From: Marinilabiliaceae bacterium JC017
Lineage (GTDB): Bacteria > Bacteroidota > Bacteroidia > Bacteroidales > Marinilabiliaceae
Reading direction: 5' to 3'
Length of the DNA stretch: 64,000 nt
NCBI GenBank assembly: GCA_004296775.1
Contig: RHGE01000013.1
Coordinates: 173 to 64,172, forward strand
Shown in pieces: positions 50,937 to 59,816 of the stretch. The number at the start of each line of letters is the position of its first letter. Position 1 is the stretch's first letter. Both the position numbers and the translations under genes were made by a program. The notes beneath the pieces were generated by a model. That model made no database searches and was not told the DNA's origin. It worked only from the letters and a program-made list of their open reading frames with translations.

Positions 50937-52097
50937 TTATCTCTCTTCTTCCTTCTTCTCCATAATGTCCAAAGCCGCATTCAGATAATTGAAAATATCA
51001 ACAGGGTGATGGTCCTTGTATTGCCAGCTGCGTTTATGCCCCAGTCGCACCACCACGGCATTTTTTTTCGGGATCACGAAAATGTATTGTCCCAAAATGC
51101 CGCGCGCATAGGGGATGGTGAGACCGTCCAGATGGGCAATCCACCATTGGTACCCATAGAAATCTACCGGTTGGTTGTGTTTATCCAACAGGTGGCTGGC
51201 AGGTGTGGTGGCAGCGTTGATGTAGGCCTCGGAGATGATCTGCTGATCATGCCAGTGCCCCCGGTGAAGAACAAGGGCGCCGAGCCGTGCCACATCGCGG
51301 GCATTGCTGTTGAAACAACAATAGGCCTTCTCCCGGCCTGCTTTAGTGTCTAGCGACCACAGGGCCGGGGTACGTGCTCCCAGTGGTTGCCACAGCTTTT
51401 GGGAGGCGTAATGGGCCAGGGGCATACTTACCGCTTCAGTTAGCAGGTGGGACAGGAGTTGTGTGTCTCCGCTTTTGTAGGAAAAGTATTGCCCGGGTGT
51501 GTCTGTGATATGGATCTTTGAGATCAGATGGTCCATGTTGTTGCCATAGTAGGCTTCGGTAGTCATTGAAAAAGGAGAAGAGTAACTCTCTTCCCAATTG
51601 GAACCGGAGCTCATGGTGAGCAGGTGGGCAATAGTGAGTTGGGCATTTTTACCTTTTTTAAACTGAGGCAGAAAGTCGCCTACCTTTTGGTTTATCGACT
51701 GGATTTTACCCTCGTCAATGGCGGCCCCGATGAGTAAACTAACAATACTTTTTGTGGCCGAAAATATATTAGAGTGGGAGTGGGTATGAAAACCGTCCCA
51801 GTATTCTTCGTAAAGCAGGCTGTCGTTTTGAATGACCAAAAAGGCAACACTTTTATAGGTCTCGATGGAATCGCGCCAATGAGCTGGTAACTGGTATTGA
51901 TTGTAGTGGTGGGCATAGGGCCAGGTGGAAGGGGTGTCGGACGCTGCCACCGTTCTGTTTTTAAATATTTGGTGGTCTTCAATGCCAGGATACCAATAGA
52001 TGATAGCTTTTTTTACATGAAAAGGAGTGAGTAAATAGACAAGCGCCAGGATGAGGGCGATGCTGAGTCCAAGGAAGGTGAAATGTCTTTTTTTCAT
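50937..52097 (-). CDS. Serine hydrolase, beta-lactamase class C family
   Basis: 386 aa from the ATG at 52095-52097 (a TTG six codons upstream is unlikely). An N-terminal membrane anchor is followed by the S-x-x-K motif in FSATKSIVSLLIGAAID and the Y-x-S/N equivalent in YFSYKSGDTQLL. The third, C-terminal motif is around IPYARGILGQYIFVIP and less typical. Family members are esterases, D-amino peptidases or penicillin-recognising hydrolases; true beta-lactamase activity cannot be claimed. The anchored active site would face the periplasm. Confidence 0.85.
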   Translation of the reverse strand: MKKRHFTFLGLSIALILALVYLLTPFHVKKAIIYWYPGIEDHQIFKNRTVAASDTPSTWPYAHHYNQYQLPAHWRDSIETYKSVAFLVIQNDSLLYEEYWDGFHTHSHSNIFSATKSIVSLLIGAAIDEGKIQSINQKVGDFLPQFKKGKNAQLTIAHLLTMSSGSNWEESYSSPFSMTTEAYYGNNMDHLISKIHITDTPGQYFSYKSGDTQLLSHLLTEAVSMPLAHYASQKLWQPLGARTPALWSLDTKAGREKAYCCFNSNARDVARLGALVLHRGHWHDQQIISEAYINAATTPASHLLDKHNQPVDFYGYQWWIAHLDGLTIPYARGILGQYIFVIPKKNAVVVRLGHKRSWQYKDHHPVDIFNYLNAALDIMEKKEEER

Positions 52098-52200
52098 GTG
52101 TTTAATCTTAGACAAGAGACAGATAGATTAGAGATAACAGACTGCGCATAAAGAGATACTGTGTGGAAAAGTTCTTCATTTGCTGGTGGATCAATTTTGT

Positions 52201-53682
52201 TTAAGGATTCCATTCGCGGATGTAAATCAGGTCCGGAAAGGCTTGTGGTTTGTAAATGGATTTTCCGCTCAGGGTACGCAGGCATTCCTGCACCCCCTCG
52301 GTGACACTGGGGTGCGGGTAAAATATCCTGAGTACTTCCCGGAGGCTGTTGCCCATATTGATGAGGTGGGCCACCGATACAATAAAGGCGGACGCCTGTG
52401 GGCCGGCCGCCCGCATGCCCAGGATGCGTTGCTCGTCATCGTTGCTTACCAGTATTTTCACAAATCCCCGGGTGTTGCGCATGGCAATGGCCCGGTTCAC
52501 CAGTTTGTTGCTGTAGAAAGCCACCTTGTAAGAGGTGCCTTTTTCGCGTAGTTGTTTTTCGTTGGCGCCCACTGCTGCCACTTCCGGCTTAAAAAACATG
52601 AGGGTTGACATGTGGGAGTAATCCAGTTCATAGCTGGGAATATCGCCGATTTTTTCAGCTGCCAGGCGGCCCTGGAATTCCGCCACACTATAGAGCTGGG
52701 CGTGGCCGGTTACATCACCGGCGGCGTAGATGTGGCAATGGCTGTGTCCGTCCCGCACGACGCAGTCGTCCAGGATTGGCAGGGAACCGCCTTTCTGGGG
52801 CAGGATGCCAATCTTCTCCAGTCCCAGTCCCCTGGTGTTGGGTTCGCGTCCAATGGCTACCAGCGCCACGTCCACTTCAATTACCTTGCTGTGGCCATCC
52901 TGGTAGTCAAGCACCACCTCCAGGTGCGAGGGGTGTTTGCGTATGGTGCGCAGGGTGGCGGTATGATGGATAATGACCCCGTTGTTTTCCAGGTTGGCGG
53001 AAACAAAGCTGCTGATATCGTCATCTTCGTATGGAAGTACCCGGTTGGCGCGGTCGAGCAGGTGTACTTCTGTTTGTTTGAAATTGGAAAAGATGGTGGC
53101 AAATTCGCAACCGATAATTCCTGAACCTATGATCAGCATCCGCTCGGGGAAGTGATCAATATTTAAAATGCCTTCGGAGTTGATGATCCGTTCCCCGTCG
53201 ATTTGCAATCCGGGGTATTCACGTGGACGCGAACCGGTGGCGATCACAAAGTTTTTTCCTTTCACCTCTCGGGTGCCTTCCGTTGTTTTTACAGAAAGAG
53301 TGAAGGGGTCTGTGAAGGTGGCCCAACCGTTGAGTATAGAAAGTGAACCGTTTTTCATGCGTCCCGGTGAGAAGGTCTCTATCTGGCTGAGCATTTGGTA
53401 TTGTTTCTCTTTGGCTGCTTGAAGTACTGTTTTTTTAACCTTGCTATAGTCCACTGCCAGGCTGCTGCTGCGATAACCTCTGTCTATCCGGGCAGCGATG
53501 GAGTAGTCCATCGATAATTCGTACATGGTTTTTGAGGTTAGGGCGCCGTGCATGATACCTGTACCGCCCAGGTGTTTCCCTTCTATTAAACAGACGGAAA
53601 GTCCATAGTCAAGTGCTCTTACGGCAGCTGAGTAACCTGCCGGGCCGCTTCCGATAACAACCAGATCGTATGTTTTAGTCAT
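52201..53682 (-). CDS. FAD/NAD(P) oxidoreductase of the lipoamide-dehydrogenase family lacking redox cysteines
   Basis: 493 aa. FAD-binding VVIGSGPAGYSAAVRA, ATGSRPRE, NAD-binding IGSGIIGCEFATIF, second FAD strand IYAAGDVTG and the dimerisation domain are all present. The disulfide motif C-x4-C is replaced: aligned residues in GGTGIMHGALTSK are G42 and A47. The C-terminal H457-P-S-V-T-E462 dyad remains. It cannot act as dihydrolipoamide dehydrogenase. A transhydrogenase-like (SthA) or other NAD(P)H oxidase role is possible, although SthA keeps one Cys. GC-rich relative to the following genes. Confidence 0.85.
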   Translation of the reverse strand: MTKTYDLVVIGSGPAGYSAAVRALDYGLSVCLIEGKHLGGTGIMHGALTSKTMYELSMDYSIAARIDRGYRSSSLAVDYSKVKKTVLQAAKEKQYQMLSQIETFSPGRMKNGSLSILNGWATFTDPFTLSVKTTEGTREVKGKNFVIATGSRPREYPGLQIDGERIINSEGILNIDHFPERMLIIGSGIIGCEFATIFSNFKQTEVHLLDRANRVLPYEDDDISSFVSANLENNGVIIHHTATLRTIRKHPSHLEVVLDYQDGHSKVIEVDVALVAIGREPNTRGLGLEKIGILPQKGGSLPILDDCVVRDGHSHCHIYAAGDVTGHAQLYSVAEFQGRLAAEKIGDIPSYELDYSHMSTLMFFKPEVAAVGANEKQLREKGTSYKVAFYSNKLVNRAIAMRNTRGFVKILVSNDDEQRILGMRAAGPQASAFIVSVAHLINMGNSLREVLRIFYPHPSVTEGVQECLRTLSGKSIYKPQAFPDLIYIREWNP

Positions 53683-53740
53683 AAAAAAAGAGTTATAAAC
53701 TGGTGTGTTTATAACTCTTTCCTATGAGGTTTTGTTTATT

Positions 53741-54694
53741 TTATTTATCGTGTGGCTCGTTGGGATTATATGTCTTCACGTGCCGATCGGTTTTGGCTTT
53801 ATTGAATTCATTAATGGTAATGATAATGCCAGTCTCTTCCACATCTCCAAAGCGGTCATTAATGGCTGTACCGAAGCTTCTCATTGAAGGAGAAAGACTC
53901 ATGTAAGCATTGATCAGTGGGGGAATGTTTTCACCGTATTCCCTCACACCCTTGCTCAGGATCTTGTAATCCTCCATGAAGTTATTACCGCTAAAAAGTT
54001 CTTTAAGCTCAGCTTCAGACAGGCCAATTTTAACTGGTTTGTGTGGGTAAACCAAGTTGTCCGGATCATTAAAATATTTTCCCATGAAACCAAGAATCAT
54101 ATCCCGGGCATGTTGGTTAAAGTGTGTATACATGGTTACCTTCCCAAAGAAGTATTTCATCTCCGGGTGGTCCACGATAAGTGATCCCAGGCCGTCCCAT
54201 AGATTATCCAGGGCAAACAGGCTTTTGGCTCCTGCTTTACTTGATTGGTATTGGGGCTGAACAAACGAACGGCCTAATTCGATGGTATAAGGCAGGTATT
54301 CATCCACAAATTGTTTTGAGAAGTGAAAAAGACGTGAAGTAGCCAGCATGACATTGCCATCCGCATCTTTTGGGATATCATATCCCATGATATAACGGTA
54401 ACCGCCTAGAATCTCTTTTTCGATGGGATCCCAAACGATCAATTGCTTGTAAGGTGTTTCGGCAGTGTCGTAGTCGTCAACATCTATCTCTTTGCCGGTT
54501 CCGCCGCCTGCCATTCGGAATGTGATCTCCCGCAAGCGTCCTATTTCGCGCATTAAGGCAGGCGAATCATGAGCCGTTATTTCGTATATCTTATTATCCC
54601 CTTTGTTGGTATTCCTGACAAATCGTTCTTGGGTTAACTCTGCTTCCAACTCTTCTTTGGGAACTGGAGGTATAATAGGTTTATTTAATTTCAT
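53741..54694 (-). CDS. glsB: GNAT-fold N-acyltransferase, GlsB-like (glycine lipid synthesis)
   Basis: 317 aa, hemolysin/OlsB-like acyltransferase with RLREITFRMAGGGTGKEIDVDDYD, GGYRYIMGYDI, ELGRSFVQPQYQ and KYFFGKVTMYTHFN, the hallmark blocks of amino-acid N-acyltransferases. In Bacteroides, GlsB joins a 3-hydroxy fatty acid to glycine, and GlsA adds the second acyl chain. Here the adjacent upstream gene is a PlsC-like protein, the same pairing. The glycine substrate is inferred from phylum and neighbour; ornithine is the alternative. Confidence 0.8.
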   Translation of the reverse strand: MKLNKPIIPPVPKEELEAELTQERFVRNTNKGDNKIYEITAHDSPALMREIGRLREITFRMAGGGTGKEIDVDDYDTAETPYKQLIVWDPIEKEILGGYRYIMGYDIPKDADGNVMLATSRLFHFSKQFVDEYLPYTIELGRSFVQPQYQSSKAGAKSLFALDNLWDGLGSLIVDHPEMKYFFGKVTMYTHFNQHARDMILGFMGKYFNDPDNLVYPHKPVKIGLSEAELKELFSGNNFMEDYKILSKGVREYGENIPPLINAYMSLSPSMRSFGTAINDRFGDVEETGIIITINEFNKAKTDRHVKTYNPNEPHDK

Positions 54695-54724
54695 TGAATT
54701 CTTATCGTTTAGATCGATACAAAT

Positions 54725-55564
54725 TTAATTGATTTTTGTCAAGGCGTAGGCCTGATCTTTTATTTTTTGGGCCCAATCTCTCGGAGAGCCGCCTGAGGCC
54801 AGGGTTTCCCAGCTAATTGGTTGGCCAAACGTGATGGTAATCTCTTTAATTCGTTCTTTAAACAATTCATCGGGTAAAAAGAGCATTTCAATGTTGGCCT
54901 TAATGCCTAATTTTTTTCTCAGGTTTGCCAGGTTGTAAAAGAAATGGGAATTATGGCCGCTAATATGTACCGGAATAATATCTCGTTTGTGCTGGATTGC
55001 TTTTTTTACAAAATTCTTTTTCCATTCCAGGTCAATAATTTTGCCTTTTATCTTTCGGGATACTAATCCGGCCGGAAACATCAGGATCTGTGCCTCGGAT
55101 GCATAAGATGTCTCCAGTATTCGGGCCGCTTCGCGACTGTGCCCTCCGTGCTTATTAATAGGAATGAAAATTGACTTGAGGTTTTCCAGGCTCATCAGGA
55201 TGTCGTTAACCGGAAACTTAATATTTGGGTGTATTCGGCCAACAGCACTGAGAAGCGCCATGCCGTCAAGGCCTCCAAGCGGATGGTTCGAGGCAAAGAT
55301 AAAGCGTCCTTTGGCAGGTATATTTTCTTTCCCGACAATGGTGTATTTGGCGCCAAATCGTTTTATGATGGCTTCGGCATAATCGATTCCGGTGAGATGT
55401 TTGTGTGTCTCAATAAACTCATTTATTCCATCCTGATGAACAATTTTTTTCAGAAAACGGAGGATGATTTTAGGAAAAACCTTGTATAATCCTGGATTTT
55501 TTGAGGCAAAAACGAGATCAATGTCAATAAGTTTTTTTTCCATGTTTGTTTTTTCCTCTTTCAT
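54725..55564 (-). CDS. glsA: PlsC-like O-acyltransferase, GlsA-like
   Basis: 279 aa. Acyltransferase motif FASNHPLGGLDGMALL, then NDILMSLENLKSIFIPINKH, the FPAGLVSRKIKGKI block and IPVHISGHNS. Thirty base pairs upstream of glsB on the same strand. In the glycine-lipid pathway GlsA esterifies the 3-hydroxyl of the N-acyl glycine. A general lysophospholipid acyltransferase is the alternative; the tight pairing with glsB favours GlsA. Its promoter would lie in the 330 bp shared with mraZ. Confidence 0.78.
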   Translation of the reverse strand: MKEEKTNMEKKLIDIDLVFASKNPGLYKVFPKIILRFLKKIVHQDGINEFIETHKHLTGIDYAEAIIKRFGAKYTIVGKENIPAKGRFIFASNHPLGGLDGMALLSAVGRIHPNIKFPVNDILMSLENLKSIFIPINKHGGHSREAARILETSYASEAQILMFPAGLVSRKIKGKIIDLEWKKNFVKKAIQHKRDIIPVHISGHNSHFFYNLANLRKKLGIKANIEMLFLPDELFKERIKEITITFGQPISWETLASGGSPRDWAQKIKDQAYALTKIN

Positions 55565-55892
55565 TGTGATATCTCTGATTCTAGTTGTGAATTTTGATTT
55601 GTGTTCATTTGTTTTTTATCAGAATTAGCCTTTTACGAACGACTTACGATTTGGTTACTTCTTCCTTCTAATGGATTCTGGCTCCCTCGAAAGCCTCACG
55701 TAGTCAAAAAAGAAGCTCAATGTTAGAAAAAAATATCCAAAAAAAGTCAATGAAACTTAAGGAGAATCAATGATGAAGTGTTAATAATGGCTGGTTAGTT
55801 GAAAGTTTTCAACAAAGTGGTTTGATGTGGTTAGATGTGGTTGATTATGGAATGGAATTTATCTATTTTTACCCCATTATAACGAAACTTCA
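55565..55892. other. Divergent control region between glsA and mraZ
   Basis: About 330 bp. The mraZ side holds the MraZ box (55817-55852) and a -7-like box (55864-55871). I see no equally clear element for the leftward glsA-glsB unit. Confidence 0.5.
55817..55852 (+). promoter_or_regulatory. MraZ operator: 10-bp-phased GTGGTT repeats
   Basis: GTGGTT begins at 55817, 55827 and 55837, with a fourth degenerate ATGGAA at 55847. The exact 10-bp period and the G-rich core match the direct-repeat MraZ boxes known from E. coli and Mycoplasma dcw promoters. It lies just upstream of TATTTTTA (55864-55871), a -7-like box, and of mraZ. Autorepression by MraZ is the inferred role. Confidence 0.75.
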
Positions 55893-56360
55893 ATGGCCGC
55901 ATTTATCGGAGATTTTAGGTGTAAGTCCGATGCAAAGGGGCGAATCGTGCTGCCGTCAGCGTTTAAGAAAATAATGTTGGCCGGAGAACAGGATCGTATT
56001 GTGGTTAGGAAAGACTTGTTTGAGAATTGTTTGATTCTCTATCCATATAAGGAGTGGGAGGCGGAGGTTGAGAAAATACGGAGTAAGATAAATTTTTATA
56101 AGCGCGAACATACGCGTTTTCAACGTGAATTTTTCAAGGGATTAGCCGAGGTTTCACTTGATGGGAATGGACGGTTTTTAATACCAAAACGGTTGATGGA
56201 GCAGGTGGGGGCCGAACGCGAAGTAGTGTTGATAGGAGTTGATAAACATATTGAGCTGTGGAGTGAAGATGCCTATGAAGCCACAGGGATTAATCCGGAT
56301 GAATTAGGCGATTTAGCGGAAAAGATTTTAGGAGAGAATTCTTCAGATATCTTTGCATAA
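55893..56360 (+). CDS. mraZ: MraZ transcriptional regulator of the dcw cluster
   Basis: 155 aa with two AbrB-like MraZ repeats: IGDFRCKSDAKGRIVLPSAFKK (first) and AEVSLDGNGRFLIPKRLMEQVG (second), each with the D-x-K/N-G-R core. It forms a ring-shaped oligomer that binds the phased repeats upstream and regulates the division and cell-wall genes that follow. Start fits the family opening. Twelve bp before rsmH. Confidence 0.95.
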   Translation: MAAFIGDFRCKSDAKGRIVLPSAFKKIMLAGEQDRIVVRKDLFENCLILYPYKEWEAEVEKIRSKINFYKREHTRFQREFFKGLAEVSLDGNGRFLIPKRLMEQVGAEREVVLIGVDKHIELWSEDAYEATGINPDELGDLAEKILGENSSDIFA

Positions 56361-56372
56361 AAAAAGAATACG

Positions 56373-57278
56373 ATGGAAGGGCAATATCATGTACCAGTGT
56401 TATTAAAGGAGTCGGTAGACGGACTTGACATTAAGCCGGGTGGCGTTTATGTAGACCTTACTTTTGGTGGAGGGGGACATAGTCGTGAAATTTTGCGTAG
56501 GATAGGGGATGGTAAACTCATCGTGTTTGATCAGGATGAAGATGCCTATACCAATAAACCAGATGATGATCGTCTGATATTTGTACGTCATAATTTTCGG
56601 TATTTACAAAATTTTCTTCGTTACCTGGATATTCCGGCTGTAGATGGAATTCTTGGTGACTTGGGTGTTTCGTCTCATCACTTTGATGCTGCAGAGAGAG
56701 GTTTCTCTTTCAGGTTTGATGCTGATCTGGATATGCGTATGAGCAAAGGGTTGAAGATTAGTGCGGCGGATGTGTTAAATGATTATGATCCACGGTTGTT
56801 GGGACAGATTTTTAGGCAGTATGGAGAGATCAAAAAGGTAGGGTTTTTATTGAAGGAAATTGTCAACTTTCGACAACATCATCATTTCAAAACGACTTCT
56901 GACCTAAAAGTGATTGCTGAGAAGGTAGCACCTAAAAAAGAAGTGAATAAGTTTCTGGCTAAAGTGTTTCAGGCATTGCGTATTGAAGTAAATCATGAGA
57001 TGGATGTCTTGAAACAAGTGCTGGAGCAATCGGCAAGTGTTATCAAGCCTGGTGGTCGATTGGTGGTTATATCTTACCACAGCCTTGAAGATCGGTTGGT
57101 GAAAAATTTCATCAGGACCGGGGATTGTAATAAGACACAGGCGGAAACGGATTTGTTTGGACGGGCTCAAGTGCCTTTTAAAGCCACACACAGAAAGGTG
57201 ATTGTCCCAACCGATGAAGAAATAGAACGCAATAGCAGGGCGCGTAGTGCTAAACTTCGAATTGCTGAAAAGTTATGA
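56373..57278 (+). CDS. rsmH: 16S rRNA (cytosine-1402-N4) methyltransferase
   Basis: 301 aa. Opening YHVPVLLKESVDGL, SAM motif VDLTFGGGGHSREIL, VDGILGDLGVSSHHFD, and FQALRIEVNHEM followed by VISYHSLEDRLVKNF are all diagnostic of RsmH (MraW). It N4-methylates C1402 of 16S rRNA. Second gene of the dcw operon; overlaps the ftsL-like start by 4 bp. Confidence 0.96.
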   Translation: MEGQYHVPVLLKESVDGLDIKPGGVYVDLTFGGGGHSREILRRIGDGKLIVFDQDEDAYTNKPDDDRLIFVRHNFRYLQNFLRYLDIPAVDGILGDLGVSSHHFDAAERGFSFRFDADLDMRMSKGLKISAADVLNDYDPRLLGQIFRQYGEIKKVGFLLKEIVNFRQHHHFKTTSDLKVIAEKVAPKKEVNKFLAKVFQALRIEVNHEMDVLKQVLEQSASVIKPGGRLVVISYHSLEDRLVKNFIRTGDCNKTQAETDLFGRAQVPFKATHRKVIVPTDEEIERNSRARSAKLRIAEKL

Positions 57279-57655
57279 GTCGGAAGAAAAACCTTTTTAA
57301 AGAGTTTGTTCATTCCAATGAAGATATTAAAGAGTTTAAAAATTTCTCCTTTAAAGATCTCATAAACGGGCGAATTTTAACCCGTTCACTGGTCGTAGCG
57401 CAATTACCTTTTATTTTATTCGTTGTGTTTCTGGGGTATCTCTACATTGGGAATCACTATCGAGTGGAAGAGTTGATGAAAGAGATTTCTGTTTTAAACA
57501 GGGAGCTGAAAGAGTTGAGGTATGAGGCTATTACCACGTCTTCGGAACTAATGTTTATGAGTAAGCAAAGTGAAGTATTGAAGAAAGTGGAGGCAAACGG
57601 TCTGAAGCTGGAGGATTTGACCGAACCTCCTCGAAAATTAGAAGTTTCAAAATAA
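57275..57655 (+). CDS. FtsL-like cell division protein
   Basis: 126 aa with FtsL topology: a cytoplasmic N-terminal 40 residues, one membrane helix (about 44-64, LPFILFVVFLGYLYIG) and a coiled-coil periplasmic region (about 69-110, VEELMKEISVLNRELKEL). Position between rsmH and ftsI and the 4-bp overlap support FtsL, a scaffold joining FtsB/FtsQ with FtsW/FtsI. FtsL proteins diverge quickly, so the name rests on topology and place. Confidence 0.85.
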   Translation: MSRKKNLFKEFVHSNEDIKEFKNFSFKDLINGRILTRSLVVAQLPFILFVVFLGYLYIGNHYRVEELMKEISVLNRELKELRYEAITTSSELMFMSKQSEVLKKVEANGLKLEDLTEPPRKLEVSK

Positions 57656-57668
57656 GCAGAATTGTAAC

Positions 57669-59783
57669 ATGGAGATTAAAAAGGATATCGTATTGCGTTT
57701 TGGTATCTTGTACCTGTTGGTACTGGTGCTGGCGTTGTGGATATTGGGTAATGTCTTTGTGTTGCAGTTCGTAGAAGGTGCGGCTTATCGTGAGAAAGAA
57801 AAAATGCAAACGGATAAGGATATTATCATTGAAGCCAACAGGGGTGATATCCTGGCCGCCGATGGGCGCAAGTTAGCCTGTTCCGTACCTAGTTACAGAA
57901 TCTATATGGATATGTTGGCTGGGGGATTGACGGATGAGGTTTTTAATAATAATGTGGATAGTCTTGCTATCTGTCTTGCCGGTTTTTTTGGTAATGCTTC
58001 AGCATCTACTTATCGAACACAATTAAAAAAAGCCCGCCAGAAGGGTAATAGATATTTTAGGGTGAATCCGCGCAGGATCTCTTACACCGATTTGCAAGTG
58101 GTTAAAACGTTTCCGTTGTTTCGTTTAGGTGCCAATAAGGGAGGCTTTATACCTAAACAATATGACAGGCGAAAACTGCCATTTGGAATTTTGGCCTCCC
58201 GTACCATTGGAAAATTGTATGGAGAGAAGGATAAAGGTGGCATGGTTGGATTGGAGCGGGCTTATAATCGCGAGTTGCGCGGACTTAATGGATTGAGTAA
58301 TCGTACCCGGGTGTCGGGGCGGTGGGTGACGGAAGAGCAGTTGGAGCCTGTTGATGGAAAAGATATTGTAAGTACCATCGATATTAACATTCAGGATGTA
58401 GCGGAGAATGCCTTGATGAAGCAGTTGAAAAAGCAGAATGCTGATCATGGCGTGGCTATTTTAATGCAAGTGCAAACGGGCGAAATAAAGGCCATTGTGA
58501 ACCTGCAACGGACAAGCACAGGTGCCTATATAGAGGATCACTTTAATTATGCCATTGGGGAAGCCACAGAGCCGGGTTCCACCTTTAAGCTGGCTTCAAT
58601 GATTGTTGCTTTGGAAGATGGAGTGGTTAAATTATCCGATTCCATTGAAACAGGTAGAGGTGTTTGTCGGTTCTATGACCGGACAATGAAAGATAGCCAT
58701 CATGGTGGTTTTGGAAAAATAACGGTTAGGGATGTGTTTGAAAAATCATCTAATGTTGGAATTTCAAAGATTATTTTTAAGAATTATAAGGATAATCCGC
58801 GAAGGTTTGTTGATCGGTTGTATGAGATGAAATTAAATGAGCCTTTAGGGCTGGAGATTAAAGGGGAGGATAGGCCATTAATCAAATACCCGGGAGACCC
58901 TTCCTGGTCAGGAGTTACATTGCCTTGGATGTCCATTGGGTACGAATTAAAGCAAACGCCTTTGCAGATTTTGACATTTTATAATGCCATAGCTAATAAC
59001 GGACGAATGATGAAGCCGATGTTGGTGAAGGCCATATCGCATCATGGTGAAATTGAGCAAGTTTTTAACCCGGAAGAGATACATCCTTCGATCTGTTCCT
59101 TGGAGACAGTAGAGAAGGTGCATGAATTACTTAAAGGGGTGGTTGAAAAAGGAACAGCAAAAAATATTAAAAATGATCGTTATAAAATAGCAGGCAAAAC
59201 AGGGACGGCTCAAATAGCAAAAGGGACGACCGGTTATCATGGAAAAAACGGGGTAGAGTATCAGGCTTCTTTCGTTGGGTATTTTCCAGCGGATAAACCG
59301 GTTTATAGTTGTGTTGTGGTGGTAACCGGACCTTCGAATAATGTCTATTACGGAAATGTGGTGGCTGGATCAGTTTTTAAGGAGATTTCCGATCGCGTTT
59401 ATGCAAGTAGTTATTTAATGCCTGAAATGATGGAGACTTCAGAGATTGAAGTGGCTAATTATATGCCATACTCTAAAGGAGGTAAGAAAGAAGAATTACA
59501 GCGGGTGTTTAGTGAATTAGCAGTAAAGTTAAAAAATACAGATATTCAATCAGAATGGATCTCTACCCAAGCGCGTGAATATGACGTTTCATTCCGGCCA
59601 AAAGGTTTTCCAAGGGGTATTGTGCCGAATGTGAATGGAATGGGGGCAAAAGATGCCGTTTGTGTGTTGGAAAATGCAGGTTTTAAGGTTGTTATCAATG
59701 GTGTGGGAAAGGTAATTGAACAGTCATTAGCTCCGGGCCAGACCTATAAAAATGGTGCCAGGATTTTTCTGAAGTTGAATTAA
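57669..59783 (+). CDS. ftsI: Division-specific penicillin-binding protein (transpeptidase) with C-terminal PASTA domain
   Basis: 704 aa. Membrane helix (10-32), PBP dimerisation domain starting IIIEANRGDILAADGRKLA, then the transpeptidase: S304-T-F-K307 (EPGSTFK), S360-S-N362, and K510-T-G-T513 (IAGKTGTAQ). The C-terminal about 60 residues (GIVPNVNGMGAKDAVCVLENAGF) form one PASTA domain. Septal peptidoglycan cross-linking with FtsW. An in-cluster PASTA protein also occurs at 13177. Confidence 0.96.
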   Translation: MEIKKDIVLRFGILYLLVLVLALWILGNVFVLQFVEGAAYREKEKMQTDKDIIIEANRGDILAADGRKLACSVPSYRIYMDMLAGGLTDEVFNNNVDSLAICLAGFFGNASASTYRTQLKKARQKGNRYFRVNPRRISYTDLQVVKTFPLFRLGANKGGFIPKQYDRRKLPFGILASRTIGKLYGEKDKGGMVGLERAYNRELRGLNGLSNRTRVSGRWVTEEQLEPVDGKDIVSTIDINIQDVAENALMKQLKKQNADHGVAILMQVQTGEIKAIVNLQRTSTGAYIEDHFNYAIGEATEPGSTFKLASMIVALEDGVVKLSDSIETGRGVCRFYDRTMKDSHHGGFGKITVRDVFEKSSNVGISKIIFKNYKDNPRRFVDRLYEMKLNEPLGLEIKGEDRPLIKYPGDPSWSGVTLPWMSIGYELKQTPLQILTFYNAIANNGRMMKPMLVKAISHHGEIEQVFNPEEIHPSICSLETVEKVHELLKGVVEKGTAKNIKNDRYKIAGKTGTAQIAKGTTGYHGKNGVEYQASFVGYFPADKPVYSCVVVVTGPSNNVYYGNVVAGSVFKEISDRVYASSYLMPEMMETSEIEVANYMPYSKGGKKEELQRVFSELAVKLKNTDIQSEWISTQAREYDVSFRPKGFPRGIVPNVNGMGAKDAVCVLENAGFKVVINGVGKVIEQSLAPGQTYKNGARIFLKLN

Positions 59784-59816
59784 TGTTAGGTTGCGGGGCT
59801 AACTATTATAGAGGAA

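Noticed and set aside
52612-53124. 170-aa frame antisense to the flavoprotein
   Set aside because: Shadow of a G+C-rich gene with clear FAD and NAD motifs on the other strand.
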